From contig CAIIXF020000375.1 in NCBI GenBank assembly GCA_903813345.2, positions 1-18,000 of the forward strand: a DNA stretch of 18,000 bases, written 5' to 3'. This DNA comes from Owenia fusiformis (taxonomy: Eukaryota; Annelida; Polychaeta; Sabellida; Oweniidae). Every line of letters begins with the position of its first letter. The stretch's first letter is position 1. This document shows positions 8,879-16,971 of the stretch, one piece after another. Position numbers and translations under genes: made by a program. The notes beneath the pieces are model-generated. The model saw only the letters and a program-made list of their open reading frames with translations, was not told the DNA's origin and made no database searches.

Positions 8879-11090
8879 TTTTGAGATATGGCGTCCTGAA
8901 AGTAGGTCAAAACCAAAAAGTTCTCCAAATTTAACATATGAGCTATGAAATAAGGGTAGAATTTTCTCAGGAATCCGAATCTGCAAACCAAATTTTGATC
9001 CGACTTCCCGTTCGGAAGTTATGGCGTTTTGAAAGCTCAAAAATCGCTAAATTTGGTGCCCCATGTTAAGTCAATGGGAAAAAAGATTTTTTTGAAGTGA
9101 AAAATACGAAATATAGACTGAGTTCAACTAAATATAATGAAAGCTTTTAAAAGAAGGGGACCTCATAAGCCATCTAGCTTCAAAATTTGGACACCAAAAT
9201 GCCTAGGTCAAAATCTAGGTCAAATTCAAAGTTTTTCCTTATTTTTGCGATTCTGACACAACAGATTAATTATATTCTTCGAAATTTTGTATACATGTAG
9301 CTAAGAGTCTGCTCATAGTGTTAGCCTTTTGCCGTCAGAAAGTATTTTGCCCCATTTTTGAGATATGGTGTCCGAAAAGTAGGTCAAAATAAAAAATTCT
9401 CAAAATTTGACATTTGAGTTATGAATTAAGTATAGAATTTTCTCAGGAATCCGAATCTGCAAACCAAATTTCGATCCGATTTCCGGTTTGGAAGTTATGG
9501 CGTGTCCGAAAAGTAGGTCAAAATAAAAAGTTTCCAAATTTAACGTATGAGCTATGAATTAAGGATAGAATTTTCTCTGGAATCCAAATCTGCAAACCAA
9601 ATTTCGATCCGACTTCCGATTCGGAAGTTATGGCGTTTTGAAAGCTCAAAAATCGCTAAATTTGGTGCCCCATGTTATGTCAATGGGAAAAAATATTTTT
9701 TTCAAGTGTAAAATACGAGATATAGACTAAGTACAGCTAAACATAATGGAAGCCCATAAAAGAAGGGGACCTCAAAACCTTCTAATTTTGAAAATTTGGA
9801 CAACAAAATGCCTAGGTCAAAATCTAGGTCAAATTCAAAGCTTTTCCTTATTTTTGCGATTCTGACACTACACTTTAATTATATTCTTCGAAATTGTGTA
9901 TACATGTAGCCAAGAGTGTGCTAATAGTGTTAGCCTTTTGCCGTCAAAAAGTATTTTGACCCACTTTTGAGATATGGTGTCCCAAAAGTAGGTCAAAATA
10001 AAAAAATCTTCAAATGTAACGTATGAGTTATGAATAAGTGGTAGAATTTTATCAGGAATCCGAATCTGCAAATCAAATTTTGATTCGACCTCCTGTTCGG
10101 AAGTTATGGTGTTTTGAAAGCTCAAAAATCGCTAAATTTGCTGCCCCATGTTATGTCAATGGGAAAAAAGATTTTTTTGAAGTGTAAAATACGAGATATA
10201 GACTGAGTACAGCTTAATATAATGAAAGCCTATTAAAGAAGGGGACCTCGAAGGCTACTTAGCTTCAAAATTTGGACACCAAAATGCCTAGGTCAAAATC
10301 AAGGTCAAATTTATAGTTTTCCCTTATTTTTGCGATTCTGACACTATATTTAAATGATTTGCTTTAAAATTTTGTATACAGGTAGCAAAGAGTATGCTAA
10401 TAGTGTTAGCGTTTTGCCGTCAGAAAGTATTTTGACCCACTTTTGAGATATGGTGTCCGAAAAGTTGGCCAAAGTTAAAAGTTTTCCAAATTTAACGTAT
10501 GAGTTATGAATTAAGGGTAGAATTTTCTCAGAAATCTAGATCTGCAAACCAAATTTTGATCCGACTACTTGTTTTGAAGTTATGGCGTTTTGAAATCTCA
10601 AAAATCGCTAAATTTGGTGCCCCATGTTAAATCAATGGGACCGAATAATTTTTTGAAGTATAAAAATACGAGATATAGAATGAGTACAGCTAAACATAAT
10701 GAAAGCCCATAGAAGAAGGGGACCTCAAAAGCTACTTTCCTTCAAAGTTTGGACACCAAAATACCTAGTTCAAAATCTAGGTCAAATTCATATTTTTTTT
10801 TATTTTGCGATTCTGACACTACACTTCAATGATATTCTCCGAAATTTTGTAAACTTGTAGCAAAGAGTGTGCTAATAATGTTTACATTTTGCCATCAATA
10901 AGTTTTTTGACCCACTTTTGAGATATGGTGTCCGAAATGTAGGTCAAAATAAAAAGTTCTCCAATTTTAAAGTATGAGTTATGAATTAGGGGTAGAATTT
11001 CCTAAGGAATCTGGATCTGAAATTAAAATTGCAATCCGACCACCGGTTTAGATTCTACGCCATTTTGAAGTTTGAAATTCGCACTTGCCA
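8879..11090 (+). repeat. E4 core: four ~476-bp monomers (one 609 bp) + partial
   Basis: Starts are at 8879, 9356, 9965, 10441 and 10916. The 609-bp spacing comes from a repeat of about 133 bp whose junction at about 9500 joins ATGGCG to TGTCCGAAAAGTAGG. The 10441 copy has a GGCCAAAG variant shared only with E6. The last partial ends in GATTCTACGCCATTTTGAAG, as in E5 and E6. Confidence 0.9.
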
Positions 11091-11140
11091 GTATTCACGA
11101 TGCAGATTGATCAAATATACTTTCAAAAATTCCTGCATAC

Positions 11141-11370
11141 CCTACTTTACCTCTCTACCTACTCAGCTACTTATTTGACTACTTACTCAATTACTTAATT
11201 AGTTATTACTTCCTTAGCAACTTACTCAGCTACTAACTCAGGTACTTACTCAGCTACTTACTCAGCTACCTACTCAGCTTTTTACTCAGTTACTTACTCA
11301 GCTACTTACTCAACTACTACTAAGGTACTTACTCAGCTAATTACTCAGTAACTTACTCAGCTCTTTACTG
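11141..11370 (+). repeat. CTACTTACTCAG minisatellite (E4 tail)
   Basis: About 230 bases of CTACTTACTCAG-type words with irregular variants. The order of variants matches that in E6 nearly word for word, so these two arrays share a recent common copy. Confidence 0.9.
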
Positions 11371-11390
11371 ATCTATCTAGGTCAAATAAA

Positions 11391-11432
11391 TCTGGAGTCT
11401 TAAATTGAACTTGTTCAATTTCACAAATCTAG
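11391..11432 (+). repeat. Helitron-like 3' terminus of E4
   Basis: TCTGGAGTCT (11391-11400), hairpin TAAATTGAAC/GTTCAATTT (9-bp stem; the outermost pair is lost because C replaces A), spacer, CTAG (11429-11432), then T. Confidence 0.6.
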
Positions 11433-11564
11433 TTATTATTATTCTTTCTTCCTCTTCCTCCTTCCCAGATTTCTCGCCAACTAGAAGAGCTTACTTTAAG
11501 CTGCTTACATGATTAACTAGGGAATGTATCTGGGATGATGGGAAATTAGGTCAAATTTTTATCT

Positions 11565-11577
11565 AGGTCAAAGGTCA
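11565..11577 (+). promoter_or_regulatory. DR1-type AGGTCA direct repeat (E5)
   Basis: An exact AGGTCA-A-AGGTCA in the leader. Confidence 0.3.
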
Positions 11578-11724
11578 AGAACTAGGTCAAATCCAGTACT
11601 TTGTCACTTTTTTCAATTTTCTCGGTCGTCCTTCAATATTTTCAATCCGGGTTTTTTTCATTGTGTTCCTCATAAAAAAGTAGGGGAAAACAGGTCGATT
11701 TATTTTTTTGATATCTCAAACCGA

Positions 11725-12975
11725 TTTCGAGATATCAGTGTCCGAAAACGAGGTCCAAAAAAAAGTTCTCCCAATTCAATGTCCAGGCTACTAGTCTTGT
11801 AGGAAATTTTCTCAGGATTCCGAATCTGAAAACCAAATTTCGATCCGACTTCCGGTTCGGAAGTTATATCGTTTTGAAAGCTCAAAAATCGCGAAATTTG
11901 GTGCCCATGTTAAGTCAATGGGAAAAAAGATTTTTTTGAAGTGAAAAATACGAAATATAGACTGAGTTCAGCTAAATATAATGGAAGCTTTTAAAAGAAG
12001 GGGACCTCAAAAGCCATCTAGCTTAAAAATTTGGACACAAAAATGCCAAGGTCAAAATCTAGGTCAAATTCAAAGTTTTTCCTTATTTTTGCGATTCTGA
12101 CACTACACTTTAATTATATTCTTCGAAATTTTGTATACATGTAGCCAAGAGTGTGCTAATAGTGTTAGCCTTTTGCCGTCAGGAAGTATTTTGACCCACT
12201 TTTGAGATATGGTGTCCCAAAAGTAGGTCAAAATAAAAAATTCTTCAAATTTAACTTATGAGTTATGAATCAGGGGTAAAATTGTGTCAGGAATCTGAAT
12301 CTGCAAACCATATTTCGATCCGACTTCCGGTTCGGAAGTAATGGCGTGTCCAAAAAGTAGGTCAAAATAAAAAAATTCTAAATTTAACGTATGAGTTATG
12401 AATTAGGGGTAAAATTTTATCAGGAATCCGAATCTGCAAACCAAATTTCGATTCAACATCTTGTTCAGAAGTTATGACGTTTTGAAAGCTCAAAAATCGC
12501 TAAATTTGGTGCCCCATGTTAAATCAATGGGACCGAATAATTTTTTGAAGTGTAAAAATACAAGATATAGAATGAGTACAGCTAAACATAATGAAAGCCC
12601 ATAGAAGAAGGGGACCTCAAAAGCTACTTTCCTTCAAAATTTGGACACCAAAATACCTAGCTCAAAATCTAGGTCAAATTCATAGTTTTTTCTTATTTTT
12701 GCAATTCGGACACTACACTTCAATGATATCCTTCGAAATTTTGTATACATGTAGCAAAGAGTGTGCTAATAATGTTAACTTCTTGCCGTCAAGAAGTTTT
12801 TTGACCCACTTTTAAGATATGGTAATCGAAATGTAGGTCAAAATAAAAAGTTCTCCAAATTTAACGTATGAGTTATGAATTAGGGGTAGAATTTTCTCAG
12901 GAATCCGGATCTGAAATTAAAATTGCAATCCGACCCCCGGTTAAGATTCTACGCCATTTTGAAGTTTGAAATTCG
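11725..12975 (+). repeat. E5 core: ~476-bp monomers, 2 (one 610 bp) + partial
   Basis: Starts are at 11725, 12200 and 12810. The first monomer belongs to a subtype with CCGAAAACGAGGTCC and CAGGCTACTAGTC that appears only as the leader-proximal copy of E5, E6 and E7. The second has the ~134-bp internal duplication, with its junction at about 12345. Confidence 0.9.
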
Positions 12976-13030
12976 CACTTGCCAGTATTCACGATGCAGA
13001 TTGATCAAATATACTTTCAAAAATTCCTAC

Positions 13031-13240
13031 ATACCCTACTTTACCTCCCTACCTACTCAGCTACTTATTTGACCACTTACTCAATTACTTAATTAGTTAT
13101 TACTTACTTAGCTACTTGCTCAGCTACTTACTCAGCTACCTACTCAGCTTTTTACCCAGTTACTTACTCAGCGACTTACTCAACTACTACTAAGGTACTT
13201 ACTCAGCTAATTACTCAGTTACTTACTCAGCTCTTTACTG
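13031..13240 (+). repeat. CTACTTACTCAG minisatellite (E5 tail)
   Basis: Same word and flanks as in E4 and E6 but a shorter array, lacking some of the words those two share. Confidence 0.9.
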
Positions 13241-13260
13241 ATCTATCTAGGTCAAATAAA

Positions 13261-13302
13261 TCTGGAGTCTTAAATTGAACTTGTTCAATTTCACAAATCT
13301 AG
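13261..13302 (+). repeat. Helitron-like 3' terminus of E5
   Basis: TCTGGAGTCT (13261-13270), a 9-bp hairpin (13272-13291), spacer, CTAG (13299-13302), then T. Identical to E4 over these bases. Confidence 0.6.
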
Positions 13303-13424
13303 TTATTATTCTTCTTCCTCCTTCCCAGATTTCTCACCAACTAGAAGAGCTTACTTTAAGCTGCTTACATGATTAACTAGGGAATGTATCTGGCTTTCTG
13401 GGAAATGAGGTCAAATTTTTATCT

Positions 13425-13437
13425 AGGTCAAAGGTCA
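13425..13437 (+). promoter_or_regulatory. DR1-type AGGTCA direct repeat (E6)
   Basis: An exact AGGTCA-A-AGGTCA in the leader. Confidence 0.3.
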
Positions 13438-13584
13438 AGAACTAGGTCAAATCCAGTACTTTGTCACTTTTTCCCATTATCTCGGTCGTCCTTCAATATT
13501 TTTGATCCTGGTTTTTTTCATTGTGTTCCTCATAAAAAAGTAGAAAACCTAGGGTCGATTTAGTTTTTTGGTATCTCAAACCGA

Positions 13585-14995
13585 TTTCGAGATATCAGTG
13601 TCCGAAAACGAGGTCCAAAAAAAATTTCACCGAATCCAATGTCCAGGATATCAGTCTTATGGGAAATTTTCTCAGGATTCCGAATATGAAAACCAAATTT
13701 CGATCTGACTAACGGTTCAGAAGTTATGGCGTTTTGAAAATTCAAAAATCGCTAAATTTGGTGCCCCATGTTAATTCAATGGGAAAAAATGTTTTTTTGA
13801 AGTGTAAAATACGAGATATAGACTAAGCACAGCTAAACATAATGGAAGCCCATAAAAGAAAGGGACCACAAGACCTTCTTTTCATAAAAATTTGGACACC
13901 AAAATGCCTAGGTCAAAATCTAGGTCAAATTCAAAGTTTTTCCTTATTTTTGCGATTCTGACACTACAGATTAATTATATTCTTCGAAAATTTGTGTACA
14001 TGTAGCCAAGAGTGTGCTAATAGTGTTAGCCTTTTGCCGTCAGGAAGTATTTTGACCCACTTTTGAGATATGGTGTCCGAAAAGTAGGTCAAACTAAAAA
14101 GTTCTCCAAATTTAACGTATGAGTTATGAATTAAGGGTAGAATTTTCTCAGGAATCCAAATCTGCAAACCAAATTTCAATCCGGCTTTTGGTTTGGAATT
14201 TATGTCGTTTTGATAGCTCAAAAATCGCTAAATTTGGTGCCTATGTTATGGCAATGGGAAAAAAGATTTTTTTGAAGTGTAAAATACAAGATATAGACTG
14301 AGTACAGCTTAATTTAATGAAAGCCTATTAAAGAAGGGGACCTCTAAGGCTACTTAGCTCCAAAATTTGGACACCAAAATGCCTAGGTCAAAATCTAGGT
14401 CAAATTTATAGTTTTCCCTTATTTTTGCGATTCTGACACTATATTTAAATGATTTGCTTTAAAATTTTGTATACAGGTAGCAAAGAGTATGCTAATAGTG
14501 TTAGTGTTTTGCCGTCAGAAAGTATTTTGACCCACTTTTGAGATATGGTGTCCAAAAAGTAGGCCAAAGTAAAAAGTTTTCCAAAATTAACGTATGAGTT
14601 ATGAATTAAGGGTAGAATTTTCTCAGAAATCTAGATCTGCAAACCAAATTTCGATCCGACTACTTGTTCTGAAGTTATGGCGTTTTGAGATCTCAAAAAT
14701 CGCTAAATTTGGTGCCCCATGTTAAATCAATGGGACCGAATAATTTTTTGAAGTGTAAAAATACGAGATATAGAATGAGTACAGCTAAACATAATGAAAG
14801 CCCATAGAAGAAGGGGACCTCAAAAGCTACTTTCCTTCAAAGTTTGGACACCAAAATACCTAAAATTCATAGTTTTTTCTTATTTTGCGATTCTGACACT
14901 ACACTTCAATGATATTCTCCGAAATTTTGTATACTTGTAGCAAAAATTGCAATCCGACCCCCGGTTTAGATTCTACGCCATTTTGAAGTTTGAAA
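13585..14995 (+). repeat. E6 core: ~476-bp monomers, last one with deletion
   Basis: Starts are at 13585, 14061 and 14536 (spacings 476 and 475). The next copy is broken: CTTGTAG (ending 14940) is joined almost directly to GCAATCCGAC (14949), where E4 has 162 more bases. A smaller loss nearby, at about 14860, removes one AGGTCA-type pair. Confidence 0.9.
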
Positions 14996-15056
14996 TTCGC
15001 ACTTGCCAGTATTCACGATGCAGATTGATCAAATATACTTTCAAAAATTCCTGCAT

Positions 15057-15290
15057 ACCCTACTTTACCTCTCTACCTACTCAGCTACTTATTTGACTAC
15101 TTACTCAATTACTTAATTAGTTATTACTTACTTAGCAACTTACTCAGCTACTAACTCAGGTACTTACTCAGCTACTTACTCAGCTACCTACTCAGCTTTT
15201 TACTCAGTTACTTACTCAGCTACTTACTCAACTACTACTAAGGTACTTACTCAGCTAATTACTCAGTTACTTACTCAGCTCTTTACTGAT
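15057..15290 (+). repeat. CTACTTACTCAG minisatellite (E6 tail)
   Basis: Nearly the same array as in E4, in the same word order, with very few single-base differences. Confidence 0.9.
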
Positions 15291-15308
15291 CTATCTAGGT
15301 AAAATAAA

Positions 15309-15350
15309 TCTGGAGTCTTAAATTGAACTTGTTCAATTTCACAAATCTAG
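15309..15350 (+). repeat. Helitron-like 3' terminus of E6
   Basis: TCTGGAGTCT (15309-15318), a hairpin (15319-15339, 9 bp paired), spacer, CTAG (15347-15350), then T. Confidence 0.6.
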
Positions 15351-15354
15351 TTAT

Positions 15355-15382
15355 TAGACTCCAGATGTCAATCTGGAGTCTA
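15355..15382. repeat. Single AGACTCCAGA hairpin
   Basis: The same 12-bp stem as the other nine copies, with a GTCA loop found nowhere else in the window. Confidence 0.85.
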
Positions 15383-15525
15383 TTGTTTTTGCCAGTATTC
15401 TTCTTCTTCTTATTATTTTTCTTTAAGAGTTTTTTCAATAACTATAAGGTATCCAGTAAAGATCATAATACAGTATATTTAGGTTCAGTATCTAGTTGGT
15501 GGGAAATTGGGTCAAATTTTTATCT

Positions 15526-15538
15526 AGGTCAAAGGTCA
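15526..15538 (+). promoter_or_regulatory. DR1-type AGGTCA direct repeat (E7)
   Basis: An exact AGGTCA-A-AGGTCA in the leader. Confidence 0.3.
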
Positions 15539-15685
15539 AGAACTAGGTCAAATCCAGTACTTTGTCACTTTTTTCGATTTTCTCAGTCGTCCTTCAATAT
15601 TTTCGATCCGGGTTTTTTTCATTGTGTTCCTCATAAAAAAGTAGTATAAAGAAACATGATTTAGATTTTTGATATCTCGAACCGA

Positions 15686-16470
15686 TTTCGAGATATCAGT
15701 GTCCGAAGACGAGGTCCAAAAAAAGATTCTCCGAATCAAATGTCCAGGATATTAGTCTTATAGGAAATTTTCTCAGGATTCCGAATCTGAAAACCAAATT
15801 TAGATTGGACTTCCGGTTCAGAAGTTATGGCGTTTTGAAAGCTCAAAAATCGCTAAATTTGGTGCCCATGTTAAGTCAATGGGAAAAAATATTTTTTTGA
15901 AGTGAAAAATACGAAATATAGACTGAGTTCAGCTTAATATAATGATAGCTTTTAAAAAAATGGGACCTCAAAAGCCATCTAGCTTCAAAATTTGGACCCC
16001 AAAATGCCTAGGTCAAAATCTAGGTCAAATTCAAGGTTTTTCCTTATTTTTGCGATTCTGACACTACATATTAATTATATTCTTCGAAATTTTGTATACA
16101 TGTAGACAAGAGTGTGCTAATAGTGTTAGCCTTTTGCCGTCAGGAAGTATTTTGCCCCACTTTTGAGATATGGTGTCCAAAAAGTAGGTTAAAATAAAAA
16201 ATTCTCCAAATTTAACGTTTGAGTTATGAAGTAAGTATAGAATTTTATCAGGAATCCGAATCTACAAACCAAATTTCGATCCGACTTCCGGTTCAGAAGT
16301 TATGGCGTGTCCGAAAAGTAGGTCAAAATAAAAATTTGCCAAATTTAACGTATGAGTTATGAATTAGGGGTAGAATTTTGTCAGGAATCCGAATCTTTAA
16401 ATCAAATTTCGATTTGACTCCTGATTCGGAAGTTATGGCGTTTTGAAATTTCGGAAAATCGATCTGATGG
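15686..16470 (+). repeat. E7 core: one full ~476-bp monomer + extended partial
   Basis: Starts are at 15686 (TTTCGAGATATCAGTG subtype) and 16161. The second has the ATGGCG-TGTCCGAAAAGTAGG junction at about 16307, as in E4 and E5. It ends at GGAAAATCGATCTGATGGTATCC, like the E2/E3 ends rather than the E4-E6 ends. Confidence 0.85.
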
Positions 16471-16519
16471 TATCCTGATAGAAAGTCAAGAGTAGAGAAC
16501 AAAATATTGAAAAATTCAT

Positions 16520-16715
16520 CCATCCTTCCTATTTGATCTTACCCTATCCTATCCTATCCTTCCTATCTATCCTTCCTTCGTATCATTTCCTTCCTATCCT
16601 TCCTATCCTCTCCTATCATATCCTTTCTTCCTATTCTGTTCTATCCTATCCTTCTTTCTTATTCTATCCTATCGTTCCTTCCTATTCTATCCTATCCTAC
16701 CTTCCTATTTTATCC
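16520..16715 (+). repeat. TATCC-type pyrimidine minisatellite
   Basis: A degenerate run of CTATCCTATCCTTCC words, 5 and 9-10 bases long. It occupies the place of the CTACTTACTCAG minisatellite of other units, but the word is unrelated. A 73-codon open frame through it is a repeat artefact. Confidence 0.9.
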
Positions 16716-16795
16716 ATTCATCTTTTTCTGGATGACTCAGCTTATTTTGGATGACTCGGCTTATTCTGGATGACTCGGCTAAAAAAAAGTCTAGA

Positions 16796-16838
16796 TCTGG
16801 AGTCTGAAATTGAACTTCGTTCAATTTCCAAAGTCTAG
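16796..16838 (+). repeat. Helitron-like 3' terminus of E7, covarying hairpin
   Basis: TCTGGAGTCT (16796-16805), GAAATTGAAC (16806-16815), TTC, GTTCAATTTC (16819-16828), spacer, CTAG (16835-16838), then T. The outermost base pair is G-C here and T-A in E1-E3, so both arms changed and pairing is kept. Confidence 0.6.
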
Positions 16839-16958
16839 TTATTATTATTCTTTCCGAACCAGTTTTCTCAGCAACTAGAAGACCTTACTCAAATCTACTT
16901 ACAGGGTCAGTAAGGAGATGAGATCTAGTTTCTGGGAAATTAGGTTAAATTTTTATCT

Positions 16959-16971
16959 AGGTCAAAGGTCA
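16959..16971 (+). promoter_or_regulatory. DR1-type AGGTCA direct repeat (E8)
   Basis: An exact AGGTCA-A-AGGTCA. Here the downstream text is AAATCTAGGTCAAAT, as in the monomer interior, not AGAACTAGGTCAAAT. Confidence 0.3.

Larger units (their letters stand above)
8587..11432 (+). mobile_element. Composite element E4, longest unit
   Basis: The leader is subtype A but lacks the AGACTCCAGA hairpins. In its AGGTCA box the second half-site is GGGTCA (8719-8731), so the DR1 is imperfect. The core is the longest in the window: monomers at 8879, 9356 (609 bp, with an internal duplication), 9965 and 10441, and a partial from 10916. The tail is the CTACTTACTCAG minisatellite and the terminus ends in CTAG at 11429-11432. 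The 3' part from about 10145 is closely similar to that of E6. No protein is encoded. Confidence 0.5.
11433..13302 (+). mobile_element. Composite element E5
   Basis: The leader is subtype C: after the AGGTCA box it has CCAGTACTTTGTCAC and a CATTGTGTTCCTCAT segment shared with E6 and E7. It has no AGACTCCAGA hairpin. Monomers start at 11725 (variant TTTCGAGATATCAGTG), 12200 (610 bp, internal duplication) and 12810 (partial). The tail is the minisatellite and the terminus ends in CTAG at 13299-13302. No protein is encoded. Confidence 0.5.
13303..15350 (+). mobile_element. Composite element E6
   Basis: The leader is subtype C without AGACTCCAGA hairpins. Monomers start at 13585 (TTTCGAGATATCAGTG subtype), 14061 and 14536, followed by a shortened last copy with an internal deletion. 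The tail is the minisatellite, and the terminus ends in CTAG at 15347-15350. From about 14240 it closely follows the 3' part of E4. No protein is encoded. Confidence 0.5.
15351..16838 (+). mobile_element. Composite element E7, shortest complete unit
   Basis: One AGACTCCAGA hairpin lies five bases after the preceding CTAG. The leader has an unusual insert (15420-15500, with GTATCCAGTAAAGATC) before the subtype C text. Monomers start at 15686 and 16161; the second carries the internal duplication and then ends. The tail has a TATCC minisatellite and one TGACTCAGC plus two TGACTCGGC words. The terminus ends in CTAG at 16835-16838. No protein is encoded. Confidence 0.5.

Noticed and set aside
9356-9965. 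Long terminal repeat or target-site duplication explanation for the 609-bp spacing
   Set aside because: The extra text is simply a second copy of the monomer's first part joined at ATGGCG/TGTCCG; no insertion ends or duplicated target are present.
11848-11864. Palindrome ACTTCCG-GTT-CGGAAGT inside the monomer (also 12323-12339)
   Set aside because: Perfect in only a few copies; many monomers have lost pairing without compensation, so no evidence for a kept structure.
15323-15649. Longest frame in the window, 108 codons, +
   Set aside because: It runs through the element terminus, hairpin, T/C tract and leader, parts that are repeats elsewhere and not open there in the same way.
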